Shown here: piece after piece, positions 8,567 through 17,324 of the stretch
Layout: each line of letters opens with the position of its first letter
Numbering within the stretch: position 1 is the first letter of the stretch
DNA from: Sandaracinaceae bacterium
Lineage (GTDB): Bacteria; Myxococcota_A; Polyangia; Polyangiales; Houyiibacteriaceae
Length of the DNA: 64,000 bases
Direction of reading: 5' to 3'
Assembly (NCBI GenBank): GCA_020633055.1
Contig: JACKEJ010000011.1
Location: 124,001 to 188,000, forward strand
The notes under the pieces: model-generated
Databases searched by the model: none
Told to the model about the DNA's origin: nothing
What the model saw: only the letters and a program-made list of their open reading frames with translations
Position numbers and translations under genes: made by a program

Positions 8567-9025
8567 TCACGTCTTCTTGTGCCGCAGGCGCTGCGAGAGC
8601 GGGATGATGGACTTGGTGACTGTCGCCCGCGCCACGATGCGCTCGCCCGTGCGCGCCTCGACGGCGACGAACGCCAGCGTGCGGCCGCGCTTGTCCACCT
8701 GGGCGCGGAACGTGACGTCGCTGCCCACCGGTGCCGTCGCGAGGATGGAAAAGTGCGCGTCGTGCGTGACAGCGGCCTCCTCCGGCGCGAGCTGGAGCGC
8801 CACGGCGAACCACGCGGTGCAGTCCAACAGGCCGTAGAGCTCGGTGCCGTTGAGCTGACCCGTCCCGCCCGCGAGGGCGTCGGTGACGTGCACCACGCCC
8901 AGCGCCTCCCCCGGCTGGCACTCGCGCAGTTCGAAGCCGCAGCGCACCAAGAACGGCAGCTGGGTCGCGTACGCCATGATGCGCTCGCGCGCGTCCGTTT
9001 CCTGGACCGATGGATCATTCTCCAT
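8567..9025 (-). CDS. Hot-dog fold thioesterase-like protein (PaaI/DUF4442 type)
   Basis: The 152-aa protein has the single hot-dog domain pattern: central helix GTELYGLLDCTAWFAVALQL, then strands with AHFSILATAPVGSDVTFRAQV and TLAFVAVEARTGERIVARATVTKS. Such enzymes hydrolyse acyl-CoA thioesters in the cytoplasm; the substrate cannot be read from the sequence. The ATG at 9025 (MENDPSVQ) gives the usual length; the frame extends 32 residues further upstream without homology. It is divergent from the RCC1 gene, with a 169-bp spacer. Confidence 0.78.
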   Translation of the reverse strand: MENDPSVQETDARERIMAYATQLPFLVRCGFELRECQPGEALGVVHVTDALAGGTGQLNGTELYGLLDCTAWFAVALQLAPEEAAVTHDAHFSILATAPVGSDVTFRAQVDKRGRTLAFVAVEARTGERIVARATVTKSIIPLSQRLRHKKT

Positions 9026-9194
9026 GGGCTCATCGTAACGCGAGAACGCTCGTGGACGCGGAACGATCCCGGAAATTGTCCCCAAGAAATCGCAGGGACG
9101 TGGTACCCCATCGCAGACCAAGCGACCCGCCCGCGCGAGCTACCAAGGGTACGGAGGTGCAGGGTGGGTCCAACCTCAGACAAGGAATGACACG

Positions 9195-11582
9195 ATGCGT
9201 ATGACCAAAGCGTCTATCGCCCTCGCTCTCGCCATGCCCCTGGTGTTCGGCTGCGGTGGCGGAGATGAAGAGCCCGCCGCAGCGCCAGGCGCCCAGACCC
9301 AAGCCCCGGCCGGAGGCGGCGCGCCCGCTGCGCCCGCTGCTCCGCCGGTCGTCGCGCAGGTGTGCAACGCCGCGAATCACACCTGCGTGATGAAGCCCAC
9401 CGGAGAGATCTTCTGCTCGGGCGCCAACCTCGACGGACAGCTCGGAGACGGCACCGCGCAGACGCGCTGGACCTGGGTGCCCGTGCAGGGCGTGACGGGC
9501 GCGCGCGAGATCGCCTGCGGCGCAAGCCACACCTGCGCCCTCACGGCCACCGGCGTCTTCTGCTGGGGCCAGAACGCCTCGGGCGCGCTCGGCGCCGGCC
9601 ACCAGAACGTCACGCACACCGCCGTACAGGTGCAGGGCCTGACCGACGCCACGCAGATCGCGCTGGGTGACGGCTTCAGCTGCGCGCGCCGCGCGAGCGG
9701 TGCCGTCAGCTGCTGGGGCGACGGCGCGAACGGTCGCCTCGGCAACAGCACCACCAACGTCAGCTCCACTCCCGTCCCCGTGGCGGCCCTCGCGGACGCG
9801 GTGGAGGTCTCGGCCGGTCGCGCCCACGCTTGCGCGCGCCGCGCGGACGGCAGCGTGGTGTGCTGGGGTGCCGGCAGCAGCGGGCAGCTCGGCCAGGGTG
9901 GCGAGCACCCGCGTGACAGCAACGTGCCCATCGTCGCCGCGGGCGTGACGGGCGCCACGATGGTGGACGCCGGTGGCAACCACACCTGCGCCGTCACGGG
10001 CGCGGGCGTCATGTGCTGGGGCCAGAACAACTACGGTCAGAGCGGCGCTGGTGAAGGCAACATCACGACGCCCACCGCCGTGGCCGGCCTGACGGGCGTC
10101 ACGCAGCTCGGCGTCTCCGGAAACCGCACCTGCGTGCTCGTCGCGGGCGGCGCCGTGCAGTGCTGGGGCTACAACAACTACACGGGCGAGCTCCTGGGCG
10201 TGGGCTCGCGCGAGGAGAAGGTGCTCACCCCGACCGCCGTCAACGGCCTCACGGGCGCCCTGCGCTTCGACACGTACGCCTCGGGCACCAGCGCCTCGGC
10301 GTGTGCCTTGAACGCGACCAACCAGCTGTGGTGCTGGGGCACGGGCGGCAGCGGCCGCTTTGGCAACGGCGAGCCCAACTCGCTGCCCAACGCCACCGCC
10401 ATCCTGCCGGATGTGACCGCGCTCAACGCGACGGCCAGCGTGCCCTCCACGTTCCCGCCCGTCGCCGAAGGCATCCCCGCGCGCACCGCCTTCGAAGTGG
10501 GCAGCCACACGGTGTGCGGTGTGCGTGACGGTCAGGTCTACTGCTTCGGCGACGGCAGCGACGGCCGCTTGGGCACGGGCTCCACGCGCGCCAACCCGTC
10601 GGACGCCGCGGTCGCGGTCGCGGGCATCACCGACGCGGTGGACGTCTCCACGGGCCTCACCCGCACCTGCGCGCTGCGCCGCAACGGCACCATCGCGTGC
10701 TGGGGCCAGCTCACGGGCCGCATCGAGTCGAGCTTGCCCATCCCGGTCGAGGGCTTCACCGACATCCGCGAGTTCAGCGTGGGCGGCACCGCCTACTCCA
10801 TGACGGTCTGCGGCATCCACGAGGACGGCGGCGTCAGCTGCGCGGGCTCGCCCCTCGGCGCCAACGGCGACCCGAACATGACCGCCACGCGCGTGGCGGG
10901 CATCACGGGTGCCACCAAGGTCATCGTCGGCACGGACGCGGCCTGCGCCCTCGCGGGCGGCAAGGTGCTCTGCTGGGGCTCGGGCAGCTACGGCCAGCTC
11001 GGCAACGGCGCGACCGACCGCTCGGCCACGCCGGTCGAGGTCTCGGGCATCAGCGACGCGGTCGACATCGGCGGCGGCAGCTACAACTACTGCGCGACGC
11101 GCCGCAACGGCTCCGTGTCCTGCTGGGGCAGCGGCGACGACGGGCAGCTCACCAACGGGCAGTCGGGTCGCGAGGCCAACTCGCCCTCCCCCGTCGCGGT
11201 GCGCGGGCTGCGCAACGTCGCGAGCATCGGCAAGATGGGCGACTCGATGTGCGCCGCGCTGCGCAACGGCAACGGCATGTGCTGGGGCGCGAACGACTTC
11301 GGTCAGACGGGCCACAACGAGTCGGAGACCGACGACGTGATGGCGCCCTGGGACTACCTGCGCGAGCAGAACCCCCCGGTGGCCGCGCTCGGCAACATCG
11401 TCGAGATGGGCTGCGGCTGGAACTTCTGCTGCGCCCTGCACGCCGAGGGCGGCATCAGCTGCGCCGGCTCCACGCCGGTGGGCGGCAGCAGCGGCTTCCT
11501 GGGCCTGTCCAACCAGCGCAGCACCTCGCCCATCCTGGCGCCCGGCATCACCTTCCCGGTGGTGGCCGCCGCCGCGGAGTGA
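9195..11582 (+). CDS. RCC1-repeat (beta-propeller) lipoprotein
   Basis: The 795-aa protein has a lipoprotein signal (ALAMPLVFGCGGG, lipobox Cys about residue 20), an Ala/Pro linker, and 14 RCC1-like repeats of about 50 residues. Most repeats carry a HTCAL-type segment and a CWGxNxxGQLGxG-type turn. The count comes from the CWG/CFG/CAG/CSG motifs between residue 70 and the C-terminus. The cysteine pairs in each blade suggest disulfide-stabilised extracellular propellers, and the length suits two seven-bladed propellers. Lipoprotein RCC1/BLIP-II-like proteins are abundant in myxobacteria and of unknown role. A strong terminator follows. Confidence 0.9.
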   Translation: MRMTKASIALALAMPLVFGCGGGDEEPAAAPGAQTQAPAGGGAPAAPAAPPVVAQVCNAANHTCVMKPTGEIFCSGANLDGQLGDGTAQTRWTWVPVQGVTGAREIACGASHTCALTATGVFCWGQNASGALGAGHQNVTHTAVQVQGLTDATQIALGDGFSCARRASGAVSCWGDGANGRLGNSTTNVSSTPVPVAALADAVEVSAGRAHACARRADGSVVCWGAGSSGQLGQGGEHPRDSNVPIVAAGVTGATMVDAGGNHTCAVTGAGVMCWGQNNYGQSGAGEGNITTPTAVAGLTGVTQLGVSGNRTCVLVAGGAVQCWGYNNYTGELLGVGSREEKVLTPTAVNGLTGALRFDTYASGTSASACALNATNQLWCWGTGGSGRFGNGEPNSLPNATAILPDVTALNATASVPSTFPPVAEGIPARTAFEVGSHTVCGVRDGQVYCFGDGSDGRLGTGSTRANPSDAAVAVAGITDAVDVSTGLTRTCALRRNGTIACWGQLTGRIESSLPIPVEGFTDIREFSVGGTAYSMTVCGIHEDGGVSCAGSPLGANGDPNMTATRVAGITGATKVIVGTDAACALAGGKVLCWGSGSYGQLGNGATDRSATPVEVSGISDAVDIGGGSYNYCATRRNGSVSCWGSGDDGQLTNGQSGREANSPSPVAVRGLRNVASIGKMGDSMCAALRNGNGMCWGANDFGQTGHNESETDDVMAPWDYLREQNPPVAALGNIVEMGCGWNFCCALHAEGGISCAGSTPVGGSSGFLGLSNQRSTSPILAPGITFPVVAAAAE

Positions 11583-11620
11583 CGTGACGCGGTCGGCGCC
11601 CCGCTGACCACAGCCGAGCC

Positions 11621-11664
11621 GAGGCCCATGGCCCCCACGCGGGGTCGTGGGCCTCTCGCTTTTT
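11621..11664 (+). terminator. Rho-independent terminator after the RCC1 gene
   Basis: The outer stem is GAGGCCCA/TGGGCCTC with a second inner stem CCCC/GGGG, followed by TCGCTTTTT. It lies 39 bp after the RCC1 stop codon. Confidence 0.8.
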
Positions 11665-11706
11665 GCCAAGGTCCCCGTTGCGGCCCGGGTCCATCGGGGG
11701 TCAGCT

Positions 11707-12771
11707 ATGTCCATGCGTCACCCCCTCGTCCTCTCCCTGCTCTACGGCGGGGCCTCCACCTTCCTCGGCGCGTGCGGGGCCGGAACGCCTCCCGAGGGCA
11801 CGTCGCCCAGCACGACGACCACGGAGCCGGCCACCTCGAGCACGTCGCGCGGACGCTACGAGGTGCACGAGTGGGGTCTCGTGGACGTGGGGCGCGACGG
11901 CGTGGCGGAGCTGGCAGCCGGTCCCGGGCAAGCCAACCTCGCGCGCCCACCGCAGCCCGCGCCCGGCGGCGGCACGACCGTGCGACCGCACCCGCCGGCG
12001 GCCACGCGCAAGCCGGTGCTGTACTTCCACCTCCTCGAAGGCGAGGTGCAGGTGAGCGTCGGCGCGACCATGACCTACGGCAGCATGCTGGAGCGGTTCC
12101 CGCCCACGCCGATGGCCGACGCCAACGTCCAGTGGCCCCAGGTGCAGCTGGTCGGGCGCGCGTGCGGCGCGACCACCTACCCCACGGCGGGATCACCGGG
12201 CTGCGCCGGCATCTCGGACGACTACTGCGAGGCCGCCGAGCTGGCGCTCTACGAAGCGCGCGACGCCAGCTGCCTGGTCGTCGGCGGCAACGACTACAAC
12301 CACCTCTTCTACCGCGGCGGCGGGCGCGGGCTGAGCCTGCCCATCACGGTGGGCCCCTCTCCAGGCGGTGCGGTGCTGACCAACCGCAGCACCTACGCCA
12401 TCCCCTACGCGCTCTTGGTCGAGCGCGGCGACGCGGCGATGGCGAGGGACCAGCGCCGCGCCGCGCCGGCGGTGAACGTGCGACGCTTCGGGCGAGTCCC
12501 CGCCGGCACGCAGGCGGAGGTCCGCGAGAGCATCCCCGTGGAGAGCGCCGTCAGCGCCGTGCGCGCCGAGCTGGGCCTGCTGGGCCTGACCAGCGGCGAG
12601 ACACAGGCGTTCATGAACGCGTGGGAGGAGGCGGTGTTCCGCTCCCCCAACGTGGCGCGCGCCGTGGTCTACCTGCTCCCCCCGGAGCTCGTGGACGCCG
12701 TCAGCACCCTCGCGCTGAGCCCGCCGCCCGAGACCACGCGGCGAGCGATGATGGTGCGCGTGGAGTTTTGA
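11707..12771 (+). CDS. Hypothetical lipoprotein with VHEWG motif
   Basis: The 354-aa product has a signal peptide ending in a lipobox (ASTFLGAC), a Ser/Thr-rich spacer, then RYEVHEWGLVDV. EVHEWG is a recurrent motif of secreted myxobacterial and planctomycetal proteins of unknown function. The middle contains LYFHLLEG and WPQVQLVGRACG, and the C-terminus is helical with a final strand ETTRRAMMVRVEF. No catalytic motif is recognised. Start ATG at 11707; ATG at 11713 is also possible. Confidence 0.75.
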   Translation: MSMRHPLVLSLLYGGASTFLGACGAGTPPEGTSPSTTTTEPATSSTSRGRYEVHEWGLVDVGRDGVAELAAGPGQANLARPPQPAPGGGTTVRPHPPAATRKPVLYFHLLEGEVQVSVGATMTYGSMLERFPPTPMADANVQWPQVQLVGRACGATTYPTAGSPGCAGISDDYCEAAELALYEARDASCLVVGGNDYNHLFYRGGGRGLSLPITVGPSPGGAVLTNRSTYAIPYALLVERGDAAMARDQRRAAPAVNVRRFGRVPAGTQAEVRESIPVESAVSAVRAELGLLGLTSGETQAFMNAWEEAVFRSPNVARAVVYLLPPELVDAVSTLALSPPPETTRRAMMVRVEF

Positions 12772-12912
12772 CGGCTGCGCGTGCTCGGGGCACGCTGGAC
12801 TGACGAGGCTGTCTCCAGTCGGGCGAGCGGGGGTACCGCGGACTGAGGTGACGGAGGTCCGGGGCAACAACCCGGGGGGCGTCCGGCTACCGCCAGTGAG
12901 GGAGCTGGAGAT

Positions 12913-13231
12913 GGGGGGCACCAGGCTGAAGCCAGGTGCCCCGGAACCGCAGCGCGCGCTGAAAGTCCGCGCCCCTGCGGGGGCGGACTACGTGGTGGTC
13001 GGCGCTGGGGCCTGCGCGGGGGTCGATGGGCGAGCGAAGCGATACGGATGGTCTCCGTGTCGCGTTCGACACCCGACAGTCGCATCTGGGGCCAGCGCGG
13101 CGCGATCTGAGACGTGCCACAACGCAACCCTCGATCCATCGTCCGCTACCAAGTAGTCCGCCCCCGCAGTGGGGCGGACTTGCAGGTCACGTTGCAGCCT
13201 CGGGGCACCAGGCTTCAGCCTGGTGCCCCCC
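12913..13231. repeat. Palindromic repeat element, copy B (77-nt arms, 165-nt core)
   Basis: It has the same plan as 6055-6375: left arm 12913-12989 with hairpins GGGGGGCACCAGGCT/AGCCAGGTGCCCC and AGTCCGC/GCGGACT (12964-12989); right arm 13155-13231 with the inverse pair (13155-13180 and 13202-13231). The right arm differs from that of copy A in only a few bases, including the TGCAGGTCAC(A/G)(C/T)TGCAGCCTC spacer, while the 165-bp core has little in common with core A. It fills most of the gap 12772-13275; the rest of that gap has nothing I can identify. Confidence 0.85.
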
Positions 13232-13275
13232 AATCGCAGCCTACAACCGCCGCGACAACTCTTCGCGCCCGCGTC

Positions 13276-14460
13276 TCAGAGCCTCTCGAAGACCGCCGCG
13301 ATGCCTTGGCCGCCGCCGATGCACATGGTCACCAGCGCGTAGCGCCCACCCGTGCGGCGGAGCTCGTAGACCGCCTTGATGGCGAGGAACGCGCCCGAGC
13401 AGCCGATGGGGTGACCGAGGGCGATGGCGCCGCCGTTCGGGTTGGTCTTCTCCGGGTCGAGCCCGAGGCCGCGGGACACGGCGATGGCCTGCGCGGCGAA
13501 GGCCTCGTTGGACTCGATCACGTCCATCTGGTCGAGCGTGAGCCCGCCCTTCTGGAGCGCGAGCTTGGTGGCGGGGATGGGGCCCTCGCCCATGATGTGG
13601 TTGGGCACGCCCGCCACCGCGTACGAGTGCAGACGGGCGAGCGGCGCGTGGCCCCCCGCGCTCGCCAGCGACGCGTCGGCCAGCACCATGAAGGCCGCGC
13701 CGTCGTTGATGCCCGAGGCGTTGCCCGCCGTGACCGTGCCGTCCTTCTTGAACGCCGGCTTCATCTTCGCGAGCGTCTCGAGCGTGGTGCCCGGGCGGAC
13801 GTGCTCGTCCTTGTCCACCACCACGTCGCCCTTGCGGGTCTTCTTGGTGATCGCGACGATCTGCTCGTCGAAGCGTCCGTCGGCGATGGCCGCCGCCGCG
13901 CGCCGGTGCGACTCGACCGCGAGCGCGTCCTGCTCCTCGCGCGTGATGCCCCACTTCTCGACCAGGTTCTCGGCCGTGATGCCCATGTGCCCGACACCGA
14001 ACGGGTCGGTCAGCGCGTCCACCATGGAGTCCACCAGCGTGGTGTCCCCCATGCGCGCGCCGCTGCGCATCGCTGTCGACAGATACGCACCGCGCGACAT
14101 GACCTCGACGCCGCCGCCGACACCGCAGTCGGCGTCGCCCAAGAGGATGTTCTGCGCCGTGGTCACGATGCCCTGCAGGCCCGACGAGCACAGACGGTTG
14201 ACGCCCATGGCCACCGAGTCCATCGGCAGGCCCGCCTGGATGGACGCCACGCGCGCCACGTAGGCGTAGCGAGGGCCGGTGGGCACGCAGTTGCCGACCG
14301 TCACGTACTGCACGCGAGCCGGGTCGACACCCGAGCGGCCGACGGCCTCCTTCATGACCGTGCCGGCCAGCTCGTGGGGCTCGATGTCGGACAGGCTGCC
14401 GCCGAAGCTGCCGATGGGGGAGCGGGCCGCGCCCAGGATCACTACGTCACGCTTGCTCAT
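13276..14460 (-). CDS. Thiolase (acetyl-CoA C-acetyltransferase type)
   Basis: The 394-aa protein is a standard-length thiolase. The nucleophilic cysteine is C91 in NRLCSSGLQG, and the C-terminal catalytic residues are H350 in GHPIGCSGA and C380 in CIGGGQG. Other family blocks are VVILGAARSPIG at the N-terminus and ESNEAFAAQA. It would interconvert acetoacyl-CoA and acetyl-CoA, in fatty-acid degradation or in precursor synthesis; the sequence does not decide which. The ATG at 14460 is preceded by GGAGA. It is divergent from the aldo/keto reductase gene with a 151-bp spacer. Confidence 0.93.
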   Translation of the reverse strand: MSKRDVVILGAARSPIGSFGGSLSDIEPHELAGTVMKEAVGRSGVDPARVQYVTVGNCVPTGPRYAYVARVASIQAGLPMDSVAMGVNRLCSSGLQGIVTTAQNILLGDADCGVGGGVEVMSRGAYLSTAMRSGARMGDTTLVDSMVDALTDPFGVGHMGITAENLVEKWGITREEQDALAVESHRRAAAAIADGRFDEQIVAITKKTRKGDVVVDKDEHVRPGTTLETLAKMKPAFKKDGTVTAGNASGINDGAAFMVLADASLASAGGHAPLARLHSYAVAGVPNHIMGEGPIPATKLALQKGGLTLDQMDVIESNEAFAAQAIAVSRGLGLDPEKTNPNGGAIALGHPIGCSGAFLAIKAVYELRRTGGRYALVTMCIGGGQGIAAVFERL

Positions 14461-14611
14461 GGGGAGTCTCCTCGAGGTGATGCTCGTTGCGGCGGACGAT
14501 AGCGCGAAGCACGGGCGCGCGCAGACGGTGAGCGCGATGGACCGCTGTCGGGGACCCCCGGGCCGGGCAGTCGCACTTGACCCCGCGGGCCCACGCGGCC
14601 TACCACGCGGC

Positions 14612-15613
14612 ATGGACTACGTCTTTCTGGGCGGCACCGGCATCCGCGTCTCCGAGCTGTGCTTCGGCACCATGTCGTTCGGGGGCGACGCGAACGAGGA
14701 GACGTCGGCGGCCCTCTACGCACGCTGCCGCGAGGCGGGCATCAACTTCTTCGACACGGCGGACGTGTACTCGGGGGGTGCGTCGGAGCGCATCCTAGGG
14801 AAGCTGATGGCGCACGAGCGCGACGCGCTGGTCATCGCGAGCAAGGCCTACTTCCCCACCGGTCCCGGGCCCAACGACCGCGGCAGCAGCCGCTACCACC
14901 TGACGCGCACCGTGGAGGCGTCGCTGAAGCGCCTGGGGACGGACCGCCTGGACCTGCTGTACCTGCACCGCTTCGACGAGCGCACACAGCTGGAGGAGAC
15001 CCTGCGCGGCGTGGAGCTCCTCGTGCAGCAGGGCAAGGTGCTGCACCCCGCCATCAGCAACTGGAGCGCGTGGCAGACCATGCAGGCGCTGGGTGTCGAG
15101 GAGCGGCACGGCTGGGCCAAGGCCGCGTGCCTGCAGCCCATGTACAACCTGGTGAAGCGGCAGGCCGAGGTGGAGATCCTGCCGATGGCGCAGGCCATGG
15201 GGCTCGGGGTGTGTCCGTACAGCCCGCTCGGCGGCGGGCTCTTGAGCGGCAAGTACACGAGCGGGGCCAGCGCAGACGGCGCGCCCAGCGGGCGCATCCG
15301 CGACAACGCCATGTATGCCTCGCGCTACGGTGACCCGCGCGAGCACCAGACGGCGGAGGCCTTCGCGGGGTTCGCGCGGGATCGCGGGCTTCACCCAGTG
15401 AGCCTCGCCGTGGCGTGGGTGGGCTCGCACCCCGCGGTGACGTGCCCCATCCTCGGCGCGCGCAGCGTGGCGCAGCTGGAGCCCGCGCTGGCCAGCGTAG
15501 AGCTCGACATGACGGCCGAGCTGCGCGCGGAGGTGAGCGCGCTCTCGCCCGCCCCGCCGCTCGCCACGGACCGCGCCGAGGAGGCCAAGGGGGGCGGCTA
15601 CGGGACGCGGTGA
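14612..15613 (+). CDS. Aldo/keto reductase
   Basis: This 333-aa TIM-barrel NAD(P)H-dependent oxidoreductase has the family tetrad visible: D48 in FFDTADVY, Y53, K78 in VIASKAY and H119 in LYLHRFD. The C-terminal cofactor region (PILGARSVAQL) is present. It resembles the YajO/YhdN-type branch of general aldo/keto reductases; the substrate is unknown. The ATG at 14612 (MDYVFLGGTGIRVSEL) is the usual family start. Confidence 0.92.
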   Translation: MDYVFLGGTGIRVSELCFGTMSFGGDANEETSAALYARCREAGINFFDTADVYSGGASERILGKLMAHERDALVIASKAYFPTGPGPNDRGSSRYHLTRTVEASLKRLGTDRLDLLYLHRFDERTQLEETLRGVELLVQQGKVLHPAISNWSAWQTMQALGVEERHGWAKAACLQPMYNLVKRQAEVEILPMAQAMGLGVCPYSPLGGGLLSGKYTSGASADGAPSGRIRDNAMYASRYGDPREHQTAEAFAGFARDRGLHPVSLAVAWVGSHPAVTCPILGARSVAQLEPALASVELDMTAELRAEVSALSPAPPLATDRAEEAKGGGYGTR

Positions 15614-15748
15614 ACCTCGGAGGCTCAGGCCAGGTCGCTCGCTGAGGCCGCGCGCTGGCGACGTGGCGGCCCACGCGCGGGGCGGTGGGCACACACGAGG
15701 ACCGGGCCTCGCGTTGAACCTCTGGGGTGTCGCGGCTAGCCTCGCCAG

Positions 15749-16741
15749 ATGACCACCCAAGCGCGCGCCCTCGTCGACAAGCTCCTCGCGAGCGACCAAG
15801 CCCTGCTGCGCGAAGGCGCGGACAAGACGCTGGACGCGCTGCTGGCGCGCCCGCTCACGCGCTTCCTGGACGACAGCGCCATCGAGACCATCGTGACGCT
15901 GGTGACCGCGGCGGTCACGGAGGCGAACGTGGAGCGCGTGGTCCAGGAGCACATCCACCCCGGGCTCGACCGGCAGATCGCCCGCAGCAGCGCGAACGGC
16001 GAGACCCTGGGCGACCTGCTGCCGCCCGGCGGCGACGCGACCATCCTCGCCATCCTGAACAAGGTGCGGCTGCCCGAGGCGAAGTGGGCGGTGGGCGTGG
16101 TGGACGCGGCGCTGGTACGCAAGCTCGTCAGCCCCGTGATGCAGGACATCCTGCTGCGCTTCGCGAAGCGGCTCCCCATCCCCGGCTTGGGCGGTGACGG
16201 TCCTTCGATTCCGGACCCACTGGGCCTCGGGAAGAAGCTACGCGGCGCGACGAGCCCGCTCAGCAGCGTGGGCAAGGGGCTGATCGGCGGCGTGGACAAG
16301 AAGCTACAGGGCATCGCGCGTGACTTCGCGGAGACCGCCACCAGTGACGTGCGGGCGGCGCTCATCGAGCGGCTGCGCAGCGACGAGGGGCGCGCGTTGG
16401 TCGCGCAGATCGCCGAGCATGCCAGCGCGCACCTGCGGGGCGTCCTGCTTGCAGACGTACTGCGCGAGGTGGACTCGCTCCCGCGGGCCGAGGTCGAGGC
16501 CTTCGTGCCCGCGCTGCTGGCGCACAACGTCGCGCGGCAGGAGCTGCAGGACACCGTGCGCGACGAGCTTCGCGCGGTGCTCGCCGTGGAGGGGCAGCAG
16601 CCGCTACGCGAGCTGCTCGAGCGCTACGGCCTCCTGGCCGAGGTGCAGCGCGAGGTGCCACCCGTGCTCACGCGCATCGCGGCCGACGTGCTCGAGGACG
16701 ACGCGATGCTCGCGTGGGTGGACAAGCTGCTGGCTCCCTGA
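15749..16741 (+). CDS. Hypothetical, mainly helical protein (330 aa)
   Basis: No signal peptide or recognised domain. The sequence is almost entirely predicted helix, with amphipathic repeats of the type ALLARPLTRFLDD and VERVVQEHIHP. A Gly/Pro-rich break at about 143-185 (IPGLGGDGPSIPDPLGLGKKLRG) separates two helical halves, and the second half ends in a long Leu/Glu-rich region. It is probably cytoplasmic or peripheral. Codon use matches the neighbours. No function can be assigned. Confidence 0.65.
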   Translation: MTTQARALVDKLLASDQALLREGADKTLDALLARPLTRFLDDSAIETIVTLVTAAVTEANVERVVQEHIHPGLDRQIARSSANGETLGDLLPPGGDATILAILNKVRLPEAKWAVGVVDAALVRKLVSPVMQDILLRFAKRLPIPGLGGDGPSIPDPLGLGKKLRGATSPLSSVGKGLIGGVDKKLQGIARDFAETATSDVRAALIERLRSDEGRALVAQIAEHASAHLRGVLLADVLREVDSLPRAEVEAFVPALLAHNVARQELQDTVRDELRAVLAVEGQQPLRELLERYGLLAEVQREVPPVLTRIAADVLEDDAMLAWVDKLLAP

Positions 16742-16771
16742 GCCTGCCATGCTCGCCTCTTCGACCGGCTG

Positions 16772-17233
16772 CTACATGGCGCCGCCGACGGCGTGAACCC
16801 GCCCGACCTGGCACGTGGGACTCGCGACGCATGCGGCGAAGTCCACGGGGTGTCGCAGGGCTTCGTCCACCGAGAGCGGGATCTTCTCTTGGACGGCGTA
16901 TGGGAGCGCGTCCACCACGGGCCCACACGCGGTGAGCAGCGCCGCGGCCGCGAACACCGCCGGGCGCGCCTTGCGCAACAGGGCAGCCTGCGGGACCACG
17001 CGCACCGGGGCCGTCTGCACGGTCCCGTCGCGCTGAGGGCGGTAGGCGACACACACGCGTCCCTCGTCACGGCGACGCAGCAAGGCCCGCGCTTGGTACT
17101 CGTCGAGCGCGCCGAGGTCCTGCACGGTCAGGTCGCACGACTCGCAGTAGCGTCCGCCCTCCGTCGGGGACATCTCGTCGAACGAACGGTCACACGGGAG
17201 GCGGAGCTGGATCTCGGCTGTGTACAGGGGCAT
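16772..17233 (-). CDS. Small Cys-motif protein with membrane segment
   Basis: The 153-aa protein has C14 and the pair C30/C33 in GGRYCESCDLTVQDL, plus C61 in GRVCVAYRP. This fits a small metal-binding or redox module seen in uncharacterised Bacteroidota and Myxococcota proteins that share the pattern C...M...GRxCxxCxxxVxDL. A single hydrophobic segment (PAVFAAAALLTACGPVVDAL) follows. The C-terminal 45 residues have no recognised motif. It lies next to the SpoIID-domain gene on the same strand, 91 bp apart. Confidence 0.65.
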   Translation of the reverse strand: MPLYTAEIQLRLPCDRSFDEMSPTEGGRYCESCDLTVQDLGALDEYQARALLRRRDEGRVCVAYRPQRDGTVQTAPVRVVPQAALLRKARPAVFAAAALLTACGPVVDALPYAVQEKIPLSVDEALRHPVDFAACVASPTCQVGRVHAVGGAM

Positions 17234-17324
17234 GGCGCGGGTTCTCCGGGGCGTCCGACAACACGCAGCAGCCGGAGTTCCGCGTGCTCACCCGATCTGC
17301 GCGTCCGGCGCAGACACGACGCCG

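Noticed and set aside
9030..11714. Minus-strand open frame of 894 codons
   Set aside because: Antisense to the RCC1 gene; composition is Arg/Ala/Gly/His repeats mirroring the RCC1 repeats.
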